Made by a program: the position numbers and the translations under genes. Of a stretch of 64,000 nt of DNA, positions 12,001-24,480 are shown piece after piece. How positions within the stretch are numbered: position 1 is the stretch's first letter; every line of letters begins with the position of its first letter. The stretch comes from Taenia hydatigena (lineage: Eukaryota > Platyhelminthes > Cestoda > Cyclophyllidea > Taeniidae). Where the stretch lies: NCBI GenBank assembly GCA_036345935.2, contig JADWOT020001139.1, forward strand, positions 62,001-126,000, given 5' to 3'. The notes under the pieces are model-generated. The model had not been told where the DNA came from. It saw only the letters and a program-made list of their open reading frames with translations, and searched no databases.

Positions 12001-13804
12001 ATAAGGGCTATAAATCGGTATAGCTAATGGCAAAACTGACGCAGTAATTGTGTTTCTTAGTACCTGTAAATGAATCGATAAAGCCCATCCTGATGTAGTT
12101 TTTGGATGCCGTTGTTTGAGCACGGCGTCTAGGTGTTTACCGTATAAGGAGTACATGAGTTCACGCTGCAGGAAGTATTTACCTGTCCCCATATTGTAAT
12201 GTTTCACTCACCTTCATTGTTCTAATCGCCTAATATCAAAGCGCAAATTACGACTTTAATGGCGTTCTCATTGTCTTTGCAAGAGTGCACGGCTGAGCTG
12301 ACTGGAAAATATGTGGTGGTGTGATTGGGGTTGAGCTACTCAAGTGTGAGTCTCAATAGATGAATGATAAAAGGATGGGCTGCTGCTAAGGCATTGCATG
12401 GCAACTAAGCTCAGTGCAGTTGGGTAGTTCCTCACGTTCGGATTGCCGGACCCACTTCATCGCATTTTAATAGCCTACGTTACACTTCCTTTAACTCGTC
12501 GAGTTCCTTTGTAACCCAGCCATGCAATTCCGCACAATGAGACCACTTCTCATCGCATCGCTTCGCGCTATCTTTCATTGCATTCAAAGGATTCGCTTTT
12601 ACTGCACTGAATCACGCAATGCTAAAATGTTACAAAATAATACATATAATGCAACATCAATCTATGCACGACATATATTTAGAGGTGTGCGGTAAAAAGC
12701 TCCTTGTGTTTTCCATATAGCATCATTGCTTATCCCTAGTACACCTCCTTTACTGATTTTCCGCCTGCTCTTTAGGAAAAAAGAGTGAACAATTTGCCCA
12801 TTCGAAGCGATGGCACCATCGAACACTGTAGATCAGCATCAGCACATTCACTATTAGGACTACAGCATAAGCATTAACAATTTAGTGTAGTTACTTGTGG
12901 CTTTGTGGCTTATTATCCCTAATTTTATGATTCCAATTAATGATACATCAGCATTAGCTTTTATAAATGCAGCATTTACTTAAGATGTTGGCTGTATAAA
13001 TGTATACGCGTGCAATCCGATAGAGCAGGTAACCTACATGAATGGTATAACCCATATTTTATCCATCCACATTTTATATCACGAATAATGCAGCACATGG
13101 AAAGTGACACCTCCCAAACTCACATGTAATGAGGGTAACACAGATAAATATGAGGGCATCGTGACTGACAAACAGATGAACTGGTAGCCAGTTAGGTGCA
13201 ACTAGACCTTAGGTCCAATGGTCTGCGTTGGGAATTATTATGCCACTAAAGTATATTCCAAATAAGCATAGCAGCTGAAGTTAAAATGCGAAGCGTAAGC
13301 TCGTGGAAAGAGAAGAGTTTAAAAAAGACAAAGCCATTAAACGGAGACCCTGCGAACACTACCATCTGTGCTATTTGTCAGCTAGAAATGCTGCAGAAAT
13401 TCTCCTTTGCATGTGCTTGAGCTAGCTATAATCAATCACAAATAGAAAATGGCAAAATTCACTTGCATTGAAATACTTAATGCTAGATCTTTGCATTAGT
13501 AATGTTTTGAGCTAAGTGTGCGAGTCTTCAACCTAACTGCCACATATCCGAACTACAGTTCAATCAATAAGTCAAATAGAAAACAGGAAAACGGACGTTT
13601 ATTTTACCCATCAGGACCGATTCACTGATATCAAAGCCAAGTGTGTGGGAATATTTTCTTATTCTGAGAATGGGTAGCTGTCACCAATCTAATGTTGTAC
13701 TTTTGCAAGCTAAAGGAGCATGCCAATGTGTGGACCGAGAACGCTGGTGCTTTTTATCAACTTCAAAAGGGCAATGAGTGTAAAGACCACTTTTGTCATT
13801 GTGT
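9073..13804. repeat. Right arm of the giant inverted repeat
   Basis: This is the reverse complement of 1-4732. Base 13804 pairs with base 1, so 13804 is only the last position that can be tested; the arm may extend further right. All frames in the left arm reappear here on the other strand. Its inner edge at 9073 falls inside a direct-repeat unit that is fuller on the left side, where it runs on to about 4905. Confidence 0.95.
10897..11403 (+). CDS. Mirror copy of the 168-codon open frame
   Basis: The translation is identical to the frame at 2402-2908 on the minus strand, as expected for the palindrome. It is followed by overlapping frames 11346-11549 and 11504-11809. Same reservations: no recognised domain, and possibly chance or the relic of a repeat-encoded protein. 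Confidence 0.25.
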   Translation: MSRSTREGTFAREIICRFRGASFQNFVCSAVGCGHLGGSVVFAGWIEHWAVPAVQIPLFLLNMHFDSKYYAFIVFKEVPIRCIGGSKNRCMYRVMLPRFISPMSSFGVSKELHGARLIRGGLRMTSYFGKKAGNTESDAIREPSRGVLSRCSIQRCSHFLLATCCLYR

Positions 13805-16800
13805 TAATTTGCCTCTTAGTCGATGGCTTCGGTTATCCTAAACTGTCAACTTTTCCGTCTTGCAAGTCATCTGTGTGCCATTCTGGTTCAGATCTGGCTG
13901 CGGTTGTCAGGGTGGTGTGCTCTTTCATAGACTTTCATGGCCTGGTCACGCCTGACTGATCCGTAATTCATCGCGTTCGAATGTGCTTTATTTTAACATG
14001 TGGGTTCTTATAATAGCACACGATACCAGCAATGCGCAAAAAAATCGGTCACCTTTTAAATTCGTACGATGCTAGTTCGCACTGCGAATATATAGGGCTC
14101 CAATGCTGTTGGCAGGAGGGATCCATTCATAGGCAAGTCGCAGATCCTTTTTGAAGACCAAGCCCTCAGCTTTAGTGAAAGTCGTGAATGTGACAGTTAT
14201 TTCTACTTCAAGTCTTTTTCCAGGCAGCGCAGAAGTCAGGGTCTTGGAGAAGAGGAGCTGACGTATGGTTGCGCTGCCGTAATATGCGACTGACGATATC
14301 CTCGGTAGTCAATTACAAGCGTGCTAACATCGGGTGCTACGAGCATTATTTTAAAGAAGGGAATCGGCGTCAGCATTTGTCGACTTTCTGGAGCAAATTG
14401 GATGAGGCGAAGCTGATGAGACAAATCTGGCTCCACGCGAAATGCGTTAAATTAGAAACTCCAGTGCTTTTTTTGCACTTGGCAATGCATTCAGCTGATA
14501 AAGATAAACAACTTATGAATTTGTCATCTTTTAAGCAAAATTTATTAATAATGGAAACCAAAAGCCCAACAGGTAACGTCCATTAACGCAAAGGACGTGA
14601 CGAAGTCATGCAAGGAGCTGAATCACGAGTAATAACAATACTAAAAATAGCTATCCGGAATAAAATTTAGGAGTGGCGCAGAAAGCAACGTAAAAACTTG
14701 TAAAATGGATGATGATCAAATCTAATCAGTGCAGACCTAACCAATTCCCTCTCTGTGTCGGCTTTTAATCATGCTTAAGTTCTAGCCTATGAAACCCAGA
14801 ATTTGCCGCAGTTCTGCGACTGATAGCAGGCTTTTTTAGAATTGACTTTTTAGAATGGTTTGCCTCCTGAAGTCTGCATGCGGACATTTTAAATGGCAGT
14901 ATTTTGCCTACTACTAGATGATTTGACGGATACATGATTTCAACATTTATAGAAAATGACTATTCTATCTGACAACGGCCATTCGGCGAAGGCTTATATC
15001 AAACCATATAAGAACCCATTGGCAGTAAACAGACAGTGGGCGGGTTTCCATTGTTCCATTAAAATGTAGCTGTAAAAGAGCAGTTCTAAGGACGTATTTT
15101 AATATGATGCAAAAGTGAGTCAGATGGGCACGATGACATCTTTCTGGCGGCAATTGCTTAAACCCCCGCATCTTAGTCACACAACTGATCCACGCTAAAC
15201 CACCCTGAGAATGGTAGGTCCCAGACGTCTTTACACGTATTGCTTAAGCATTTTTCCCTGTGGTTTTACAAGTTCAGCCTTCGTTACATTTGATTTGGCC
15301 GATAATGGTAGCATACATTGTCAAAAATTTAGGCGTAACGCAGCTCTCAAAGTATACTCACCAATCTACCATTTGAAATGGTAGTGCCGCTAATTTGGTT
15401 TACCCTTTGCTGCCAGCCGAATATAGGGTGGATTCGATTCTCACTTCGATTCTCCACCTTTATATGCAGCGCATTTATAGGTGGATTTGGCTTAACAAAT
15501 CTCTGTTAGTTACTGTTCCCACAAACTCATCCAATTTTTTTGAAAGTCTTTCGAATCTATCCGGTATCACGAGAAACAAGTTGGTTCCCATCAATGCTCT
15601 GTATCTGCATTTGATCCCAACCAACTCTGTGGATGTACACATTTCGGTTCTTTTCCCAGCTTCAGCTTCCATGCGGTGTCGCATGAGAAACGCATGTTTC
15701 GGTTTAAAGTACCAAAGATCGCATTTGCCAACCATTCCCTAAAATAAGGAAAGATTAAAGTCGCAGCCTGCTACCACACGTGGACGCTGCTGTAGTAAAG
15801 GTATAAATTGCATCATCAGTTGAATCGGGCTGTTAGAAAATTTTCGCAAGTGGTGCATCTATGACTGCATAATCCTTGCGGTTGATCATTTGCACTTCCG
15901 CAAAGAAGAATCTCTAGCCATCTTGGGATTTCTCGCGCCCTGTCAGATGTTAATTATCGCAGTTATTTTAATAAACGGGGTAATAAACCTGATAAGGTGG
16001 AACGCCTTTTATAAACGACTCTACTGGATACCAGCATCACCCTTCACGTGCATAATGCTGATAGCCTAAAACCATGCGCATGCCAGTATAGGTAACATTT
16101 CATGACAATTAGTTTATCTGCGAATCGCTAATGCCTTAGCCCCTATAATGCTGCCTGAAAGCCAGAATCCTGTCACAGCCTCTTGATTAAACCATCGCGT
16201 GCTGCAAGTTCTGATGCTTTACGACTCCATTCAACAATTCAAACAGCTATCATTACATTTGTTTTAGCAAAAAGCAACTTCAGCATCACCGTATAGCCCA
16301 TATTTTATAGAGCAATCGCCTCACTTCTAGGATTTAGAAAGAGGTTTTAATATCAAGGAACCTGATAACTGTTTGTTTTGCGTTCAGTTTTCCAGCTGCT
16401 AATAAGCATTTATGCCAAAAATTCTTAGGATTCTTAGCATGACTTCAACAGAAATATGTATGCTTGAATTTGATATGCTCATTTGTTTGCTCATCCAAGT
16501 TGTTGCTAAACGCTCAGATATTTGGTAACATTTTGTGTTGGTCAGGCAAGTTTAGAGTTTGCATTTTGTGTTAATAGCTTTTAAGGATTCAAAGCCTACG
16601 TGTAAATGGCAATGCCACCGGAAGAAGAATGAAGTTGACTACCTTTTGCCGCTAGTTGCAATAGCACAAGTAATTCAGGACAAATTCTGTGTGCAATATG
16701 CAGGGCTGTCCACCCCAAAATTGCGACTGTATGCTGAAAAACACTGCCTAAAGCACATTATTAAAGCAGTGATATTAAATGCCTTATATGTGACATCGCC

Positions 16801-19800
16801 TGCTTATTAACCGAATAGGCAGGCGGTAGAAAGTGAAGCCAGCAGTCATGCGCTAAGTATATCATTAATTCAGCCGGTGATACAGATGGCAGTGTATTTC
16901 TTTGTCCACTGCGAGCAAGAAGGTGCAAAGCAACCAATTAATTAAACTTTTATCTTTTCAACGTTAAAATGCAGATCGGGAAAAAATTGGATGTTGACAC
17001 ACTATTTTCTACAACTAGTCACTTAAGCTAGAATCAGTCAACCATGTTGAGTTGAACGGACTTGATAGCAGTGATAGGAAATATAGGATTATATATTCCT
17101 GCGTACAATTGCATCTAGCCACTTCTAGCAACACTCCTCGGGATAGCAACACTACGCTGGTGCAAGTGATGAATCCTTCTTATTTATTACGCTACCTGAC
17201 TTGACGCCTTCTCCATTATAGCCACATCTTTACGCTAATCAGTGAGGTAAGAATTCTTCATTAATTTTTAGGATTGGACGTTGTTTAAACGTGTGTTTGT
17301 TTGCACCAACCCAAATAATATTGCCCTTTTTGCTGCAGTGGCCAACTTAATCCCTTTTAAATACAAGTCGCTATTTTAGTTTGTTAAGGACTTCCCGCAC
17401 TTTGGCAAAATATGCAGGCCATTTGCCACATTGATTTGCGCACTGAGTTGAGGGTCCGAAAGGTAAATATGACACAATTATCTGATCTGACACCGCATGG
17501 TTTACAATTATCGCACATAAAAATGGAAGGCAGTGCGCTACATTATATTTCGCCATGTACACATCATTTCCTTTATGTTTATTATGACGCACAATTAACA
17601 GGCCATATAGTAATCAGACAAATTAAAGAACTTCGTTCTGGGTAGATGCTGCAATATAAGTGCGGAATTTGGATAGCACGGACTATACCGACATGCTACC
17701 CATGCGAGAATGGGAGAGTGGGTGCAGTGGAGATATGTAGGTGCGCTGTCGGTGTTGGCATATCCTTTACCCCATTGTCAGGTACCTTTTACGTCTACCA
17801 ATTAATTAATGTGAGGCTATACATTAACTGAGACATCGTTACTAGATTATGCTTTATTTTTTCTTCCTTTGCTTTTGTCATTGACTGCAGCTAGTTGTAA
17901 TTAACAAGTTGGTCTATTGGTCATTCAAATGCATACTTACTTTACTTGATGCTATATTTTTATATCAAGAAAAATAGGCGTGTAACAGTTGGTTATTTAA
18001 TGTAACGGTGGATATTCTAGCATTCTTTGCTTAAATACTTAAGCAAGGCAAAATTTTCCTTACATAGTGCAGTGAGCTGCATGAATGATAAGACTTCCAA
18101 GAAATTGCAAGTAACAATGTAGTGTAATAATGCTTCATTTATTAATCGGGCAAGTATACAGTATGCCTAAAATGCCAAATCATGAAGTGCGGTACATAGG
18201 AAAACTCTATAATCGATCTAATATGTCCTATATGCAGTAACAAGCGTTGTTATTTAATGAGAGATTCGGGTCTAATTTGCTTAAAGCCGTCACTTTGACA
18301 AGGCCTCCTTCTTAACTATGCGTTAAAATGGATGGTGCCTTATAAGGTTGGTCTGAAAGGGGTTTTGGTTCCTTTAGTATCAGCGTAAAGATAGATGCAT
18401 TAAGGGTCAAGAGAACCCACCTTTCACCTTTCCGCTACAGCCATGCTGAAAATCCAAACACCAAACTAAAGAAAAAGCCGATGGATGCATTGCAAATTTT
18501 GACATCATTCTCAAAAGACACCTAAGGTATTTCTGGTTCCATCGCAAAAAGCCTTATAGAAATGCCCGTTTGGATTTCACACTATTGATACTTGTCTAGC
18601 AACAACTGTTGAAGAGGTCGCTTGAAAACCACACAAGCATTTAGAAGACTCAAAACGAGTTTCTTAGCGCTGAAGTGAGGTGAGAAAACTATGGATTATA
18701 TGAGTGGGAGGGCCGTCAGGTTTCGCAGCCGCTGGGTTGCATTTGTTGCCGATAAAGCTTCTTAAAAGAATCTGCAAAATTACAGCTTCATTCCCAGTGA
18801 TTATCTCTATAAACCCTATAAGTGGAAAACCTAATGTTATTTTGATTCGTGCATTCCCAATTAAAAATAATATGGCACATGGAAAGACAAACCTTCCGAA
18901 CTCACGAGTCATGATGGTACCAAAGCCAAGCAGAAGGGCATTAGGGCTGACAGAGAGGCTAATTTGATGTCAATGAAGTATGACCAAAGCATCTAGCCAG
19001 TGAACTGCGTAAGAACCTGTACCTTTGCCGAAAATGTGTAAAAGAACGCACTGAAGTCGGGAATCACATCGCTGCAGTAGGATTAAGGTCCATTGTTGTC
19101 ATTTTGTTCATCTGTCTCTTGTTGAGTGGCTGTAGTTATCCGACACAACCAGTAATTTTGTCAGCTCAGTCATCTGTGCCACATTATGACACGGATACTG
19201 GTTTCAACTGCCGAAATGGTGCCTACAAATACACTTGATACGGGCCACTGTGCCATGGTCTTGGAACGAAGGCTTTTTGCAAAAAAAATATTTAGGGTTG
19301 CGAATAAAATGGATCCGATGGTCAGCGGGTGGTTACGGTGGAAACTAGGGTTAGTGGAATAAATGCCTGAATAAATCAGCATCTAATATGTTTGATTCAA
19401 GACCTGCTATTGGATAAGCTAGAGGTTAAAATAAAGGCAAAGAATGATTTTGCAAGGAGGATCTTAATCCTGGTAAATCCAGAAGGGCTGTTTAACACGT
19501 TCGCAAATAATGCCTGCCTAACGGGAAATCTTTACCACAACGCCCCAATCACTGCATGCTCAAAGTAATGGTGCCAATTGAGGCAAATGATATGGGTTTG
19601 CTCAACCCATACTCATAATCGCGAAAATTCGCTTGTTCTTTATCAACTCATTTGTCTAATCCACTAGCCATGGATAAATGTAGGTCAGCCCAAACTGTAA
19701 AGTGCGAAAAAGGAGAACGACGCTACTCACCCCCATTTACTTCGATCTGTTTCACTGAGACTGGTCATGGAAGGATGGTAGTCCGAACCGTGCACCGAAG

Positions 19801-22400
19801 GCCTAATTCTAGCCGATTTTAGCTGTGTAGTCCGAAAAATAGAGCGTCTCATAAAATTCAATAACTCGACAACCACATCAACACTGCCATTTAAGTGAAT
19901 AGAAGCGCGTAAAGTGCTATTTCACTTGTAACAGCCATAAGATTGAAACCGAGGAGATTCTGCACTTTACGAAAAGGGTAATTCTATAAAATGCTGGCCC
20001 GCAATTGGCGATATTAACAAGTTTGACCTTAAATTCAACGAGAAAGTAAATGCTTCTAAGGATGACGCCTTAACCTACTGACATTGATCGTTGACTGCGT
20101 TTCTCTTTCTTACGCAAGGTTGCTTTAGTTCTTGTCATCCATCACTATACAGATCCATACTCTTGTCTCTCCTCAGTGACTTTTGCGGAGCCGACATTTA
20201 CTCTGAGTCTACAGAATGCGTCTTGAGTTTCATTGTTAAAACTAATAAATAAGCGTATACAGACAACCTTAACCATCTGGAGAATTATTCGATCACCCAA
20301 CCGACCACCAAGTCTGTAGGTTACGTGGTGCCCTACATTGTGCAACCATACCCTTTGGCATCCGGACGACTTCGGATGCGGCCAGACGCGGGGCTGCGTG
20401 TAGGCCACAAGCAGCAAGGATATATTAATGTAAAGGCCTAAAAGTGGGACATTAGCGATGCTGGACAAGGGAAACTGTAAACTTTTTCATTGGAAAACAG
20501 GGAATTGAAAAAAAATATAGGTGTGAATAAAGTGAGAACGCACGTATCAGTGGCAAGGAAATGCAGAAAAGAAGTGTGCGCATTTGCCACCAGTGATGCA
20601 TCCATAACCCCGGGACGGCTAACTGAAGCATTCGCTAGCTTCACGCTGCGTGTAGTTGCAAAAGTCCTTGCCCATCCACCATTACATCCACCGCATAAAA
20701 TTGAACCCTAAATCTTCCATTTTAATAATGGCTAGTATCCACCAGGTTGTAGATCAACGAATTAGATTAGAAGCCACTGCAAAGCTTATCATGCCTTCCA
20801 GAACAAAGCTAGTCACTTTACAAAAATCATGACACCTCTTTTTATGCTGATTTTGCTACTAGTTGCAATGCAAATATCTAATAGACTGCATCAATTTTGA
20901 GCTAATCTGACGAGGTTTGCCTAAATAGAAAGACGTCATTGAGCTAGAGAAGGTTTAGCCTTATTTTTGATTCTATGGACGTAATTTGCCCTCGATTCTT
21001 GCATTAGGGGACAGGGCAACACAAAGTTAGCTGTGCCCGATTTATTGTCAACTTTAAATTTATTAGTGGGGAGGGTCTTAGTGAAGTGATTGGTTATCTT
21101 GGGCGCATAACAGCAAGACCTCAAGCAATGACGAAATTTGTGGCTTTAAAGTAATTAACACCACCGGTTGTGTGCGTGAGATCACATTAAATCGCCTAAG
21201 TCGCTTCAAAATATTAACTACAGGTTACATGTTGCATGTGACGCTGTTTGTATATTACTCAACTCTACCCATTTTCATCCCAGCAAACCTTTTTATTCGC
21301 TTTACTGCTTGATCGACCCATAAAAATATGTCACGGACTTTTGCTTCCATAGCTGCACATGTTATATTACTAAGGACTATGCGCACGCCTATTTTGATGC
21401 TGATGGAGTTGCTAAAGAATCCATTGGCCCAAGGGAGGGAATTGTCACAACTGGGGTTTTAGCAGTATACAAGTATTTCACTTTAGCACCATAACCCCTT
21501 GTTGCGCCAAACTATTGCCAGGTGAGGGAGGAATGAGATTGATTTTTAGATATTACATTTCTCATCTTAAAGTTTGCCTCTTAATTCCAACTAAGGTTAC
21601 CTTCCTTGAAAAATTAGCAGCGTTCGGTTTGATTCTACTCAACGGTTTACAGGCAGACTCCATTGAGGAAAGTCCAGAGGTTGCTCAAACACAGTTGTAA
21701 ATGCTACACATCTCCATGTTCCTGCGATTAGTCCATCTCTGGCCGTAAATGTTATCACTTTTCTCCCCTTAGTATGGGGTAGAGCCGTTGCAGCCCTCCT
21801 GCATTTGGGGTTTATTACCTTTTCACGTTAGGTCACATCCCATCACCCAAGTGCAGAGCATTTAATTTGCACGTCTATAATCTCAACGCAATGTCTAAAT
21901 CAAAGTTATCCTTGCTTCAGGCAACGCAAAGGCACATGCTCCTACCTTATATTTTTTGCCGCCAGCGTAAAAATCGTACCATTTCACCGACGCAAATGTC
22001 TCCTTCCACCGGATCGGGGCCACTAATATTTCCTTGACGATTGTGGGTAGCAGATTAGGGCTACAGCATGAAGACCAAATCAGAAGTCTTTTAGGTAAAA
22101 CTAGTGCCTGAAAACATCGATATATTTCAATCTCGCGGGAAAGAAGCATCCGTACTGGACACAAGGAAGACAGTGGTCTTTGCCTAGATGCGCTGGAAAC
22201 ACCAAAACTCGTTTGGCGGCAAATCGTTGAACTAGCCCTTACACTTTATCATAATTTACTGATAACTTATAGATGTCGATTTTAGTTTATGCCTGACCAA
22301 AAGTGGCAAGTTTCAGGCTTCTTTCAAAGGCACGAGTTTTGTGCTTAATTAGCATGATGCAAGTAAAGGGATGTACCCACAATGCAGTGGCCAGATTTAA
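13805..22400. other. Gene-free stretch, nothing recognised
   Basis: I found no exon with consistent splice sites, no RNA gene and no mobile-element motif here. Several frames of 60-115 codons are open on both strands at once (15395-15742 and 18664-18967), which is unlike ordinary coding sequence. The frame at 13720-13959 begins inside the right arm and reads out across base 13804. Confidence 0.5.
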
Positions 22401-22439
22401 TAATGGATGAACCGATTTTAGCAAGCTTGGCCCTTCCAA

Positions 22440-22860
22440 AGACAAATGATTGTTTCACGGACCTACCAAATCAAGGACTGCGTAACCGGGTTCAGCTATG
22501 CATGTAATGGAGTGCAACCTTGTGGTTCGCTACGCTGACCCACATTCAATCCCCCTGACCTCAGAATGACGCAGCCCAATAACCACGGCAGTCACGTCAA
22601 CTTACAAAAACGTGGTATAATTAAACAATGTTAGATAAAAACAGCTGTACGATAGGACTCAAATCCGGCTAACCCGTGTAGGCGCCTGGTGCATATCATG
22701 GGACATCCAGATGGGTCTCTAGCTAAGGTTGCATATCTACTTGCATTTAATGTTGCGAAATTTAGGCGGATAGTCATCAACTCTAGTTTTAAGTTCAATC
22801 TCGTTGTGGCCAATGCTACAATGCACTCAAAATGCATTAGCAAAGCGAGGGTACAGGGCG
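22440..22860 (+). repeat. Dispersed direct repeat, copy 1
   Basis: This aligns in the same orientation with about 46090-46470. Anchors are CCCCCTGACCTCAGAA (about 22550 and 46188) and GACATCCAGA-GG (22700 and 46338). The translation keeps a shared H-P-D-G-x-L-A-K motif and a following F-K-x-x-L-V-V/I-x-N pattern. A decayed retroelement coding region is plausible, but I cannot name the family. Confidence 0.6.
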
Positions 22861-23461
22861 AATCTTATTTAGTGGTCCTAAGTTTTGTTAAATAACATTC
22901 AACCTTGCATTACTAGTTTTCCCGCTGGTCCTCTGGTCAAGGAAGACACCTCCTATACCAAACAAACCCTTTATTTACGTGATTAACACTAACTCGATAC
23001 ATATCGTGTGAACCCATGTAATGGCTCTTCGGGGTAGGAACAGTTGTGAAGCAGATGTTCATCATCTTATATTGAGCGACCAAATCGACTTAAAGGCATG
23101 CCTTACTAATAAAATTTTTACGAAAGACGTTAGGAGGCTCGCTTGAATGCAAAGATGCGTAAGCGGACGCACAACCAGGATGTCATTTAATATCATCTGA
23201 TGTGGTTCCTTTGATTCTCAATAAATAGGACCTCAACTATTCCGAGAGTGGTGACAAAGGACGCCAATTTTATTCAATCCATTTTAGTTCAATTTTTTTC
23301 ATTTCAAACCCTAGCAGTACGATTATTTCTGAGCTGGCAGCAGTTCTGCGGAGTACAGTGAGTTCGCAAGGAATCTGAAAGAGTACCATTCTGCCAACCT
23401 AAAAAGGCATATTGTTTTACTGAGTCTACTAGATTAGATGCTTAAAATGCATTTAATTTTA

Positions 23462-23521
23462 GTCGACTGGGGACATTTAAAACTAAAAAAACCCTTAATT
23501 TTTTTTAGGTTTAAAGTCGAC
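23462..23521. repeat. 60-bp imperfect hairpin with GTCGAC ends
   Basis: The outer arms are GTCGACT and AGTCGAC. After a 7-base bulge (GGGGACA) on the left, a second stem pairs TTTAAAACTAAAAAAA with the TTTTTTTTAGGTTTAA stretch on the right. The loop is CCCTTAA. It could extrude as a cruciform or be a remnant of a small inverted-repeat element. There is no adjacent gene. Confidence 0.65.
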
Positions 23522-24480
23522 AACCGCGTCGTCGTGGCATTTTTAGATGTAGGTGGTCGTCGGGTCAATTTAGACATCACTGATCAATGTTGCGGGTAGT
23601 GCAGCAGCACTTGTGTCTATGTGACAGCTTATGACCAACTAATGAAGCTTTCAACTGATGCCTGCAGTCATTCACCAGTCTCTATTAGAAGCCATCCTGC
23701 CTGCTACAGTGATATGAAGCTAAACCACTTAGTCTGCAAAAAATCTGCCTTAACTTCTCGCAGTCTAAAACTTTCTGAGTAGTGAGCAGTAGTGGCAGTG
23801 GTAAGTAGTAAGTAGTCGTAAGCACTCATAGTGGTAAACATGAATGCACTCAAGTTAAAGCAGGACACTTATCTCCTTTGGGATAGATGCATCCACTGAC
23901 TTTCATCGTCAAAGCTTCCACTGAGCCAAAGCACTGCAATCTGGCATGCATACCTATAGTCCTGAAGATCAGAAACACCAACCAAGAGCTGTTGCACGAA
24001 AATAAGTGTGAGCACTCTCTTCCATCTTCCAATCTTTGGTTAATCAAGTTTGGCCTGCAGCCACGTAGATTGTAGGGCACCCTTAACTCTAAAAACATTT
24101 AGAGGATGTTATTTAAAACTTTCGTCCTCTTAGTCCGCCACTTAAGCACCGTAATCAATCATTTGCAAGCCGATCCATCTGTCATGTGCATGCCATAGCA
24201 AAGGAGCTCCAGTCTCGTTGATATGTAATGCAGTAAACAAAACAATTTATCAGTCAATTTCCAAATCACTATGGACGATTGTCAGTCTAAACCGAAAATC
24301 GACCCAACTTTAGGCTGTCCTTGATGCATTCTGCTAATTTTTGTCAAACCCTTTGCATCTATAGCTGTTAAAAAGTCATACCAACTACTAAACGAAACAG
24401 AGGCTAATACGACACAAAACTGCCTTTACTTGATATGCGATACTAAGGGAACACATGGCGCATTGGATTACACGCTCTGC

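Noticed and set aside
18664..18967. Frames of more than 80 codons open on both strands
   Set aside because: No recognisable family, no splice sites and no neighbours; both strands being open at once suggests chance.
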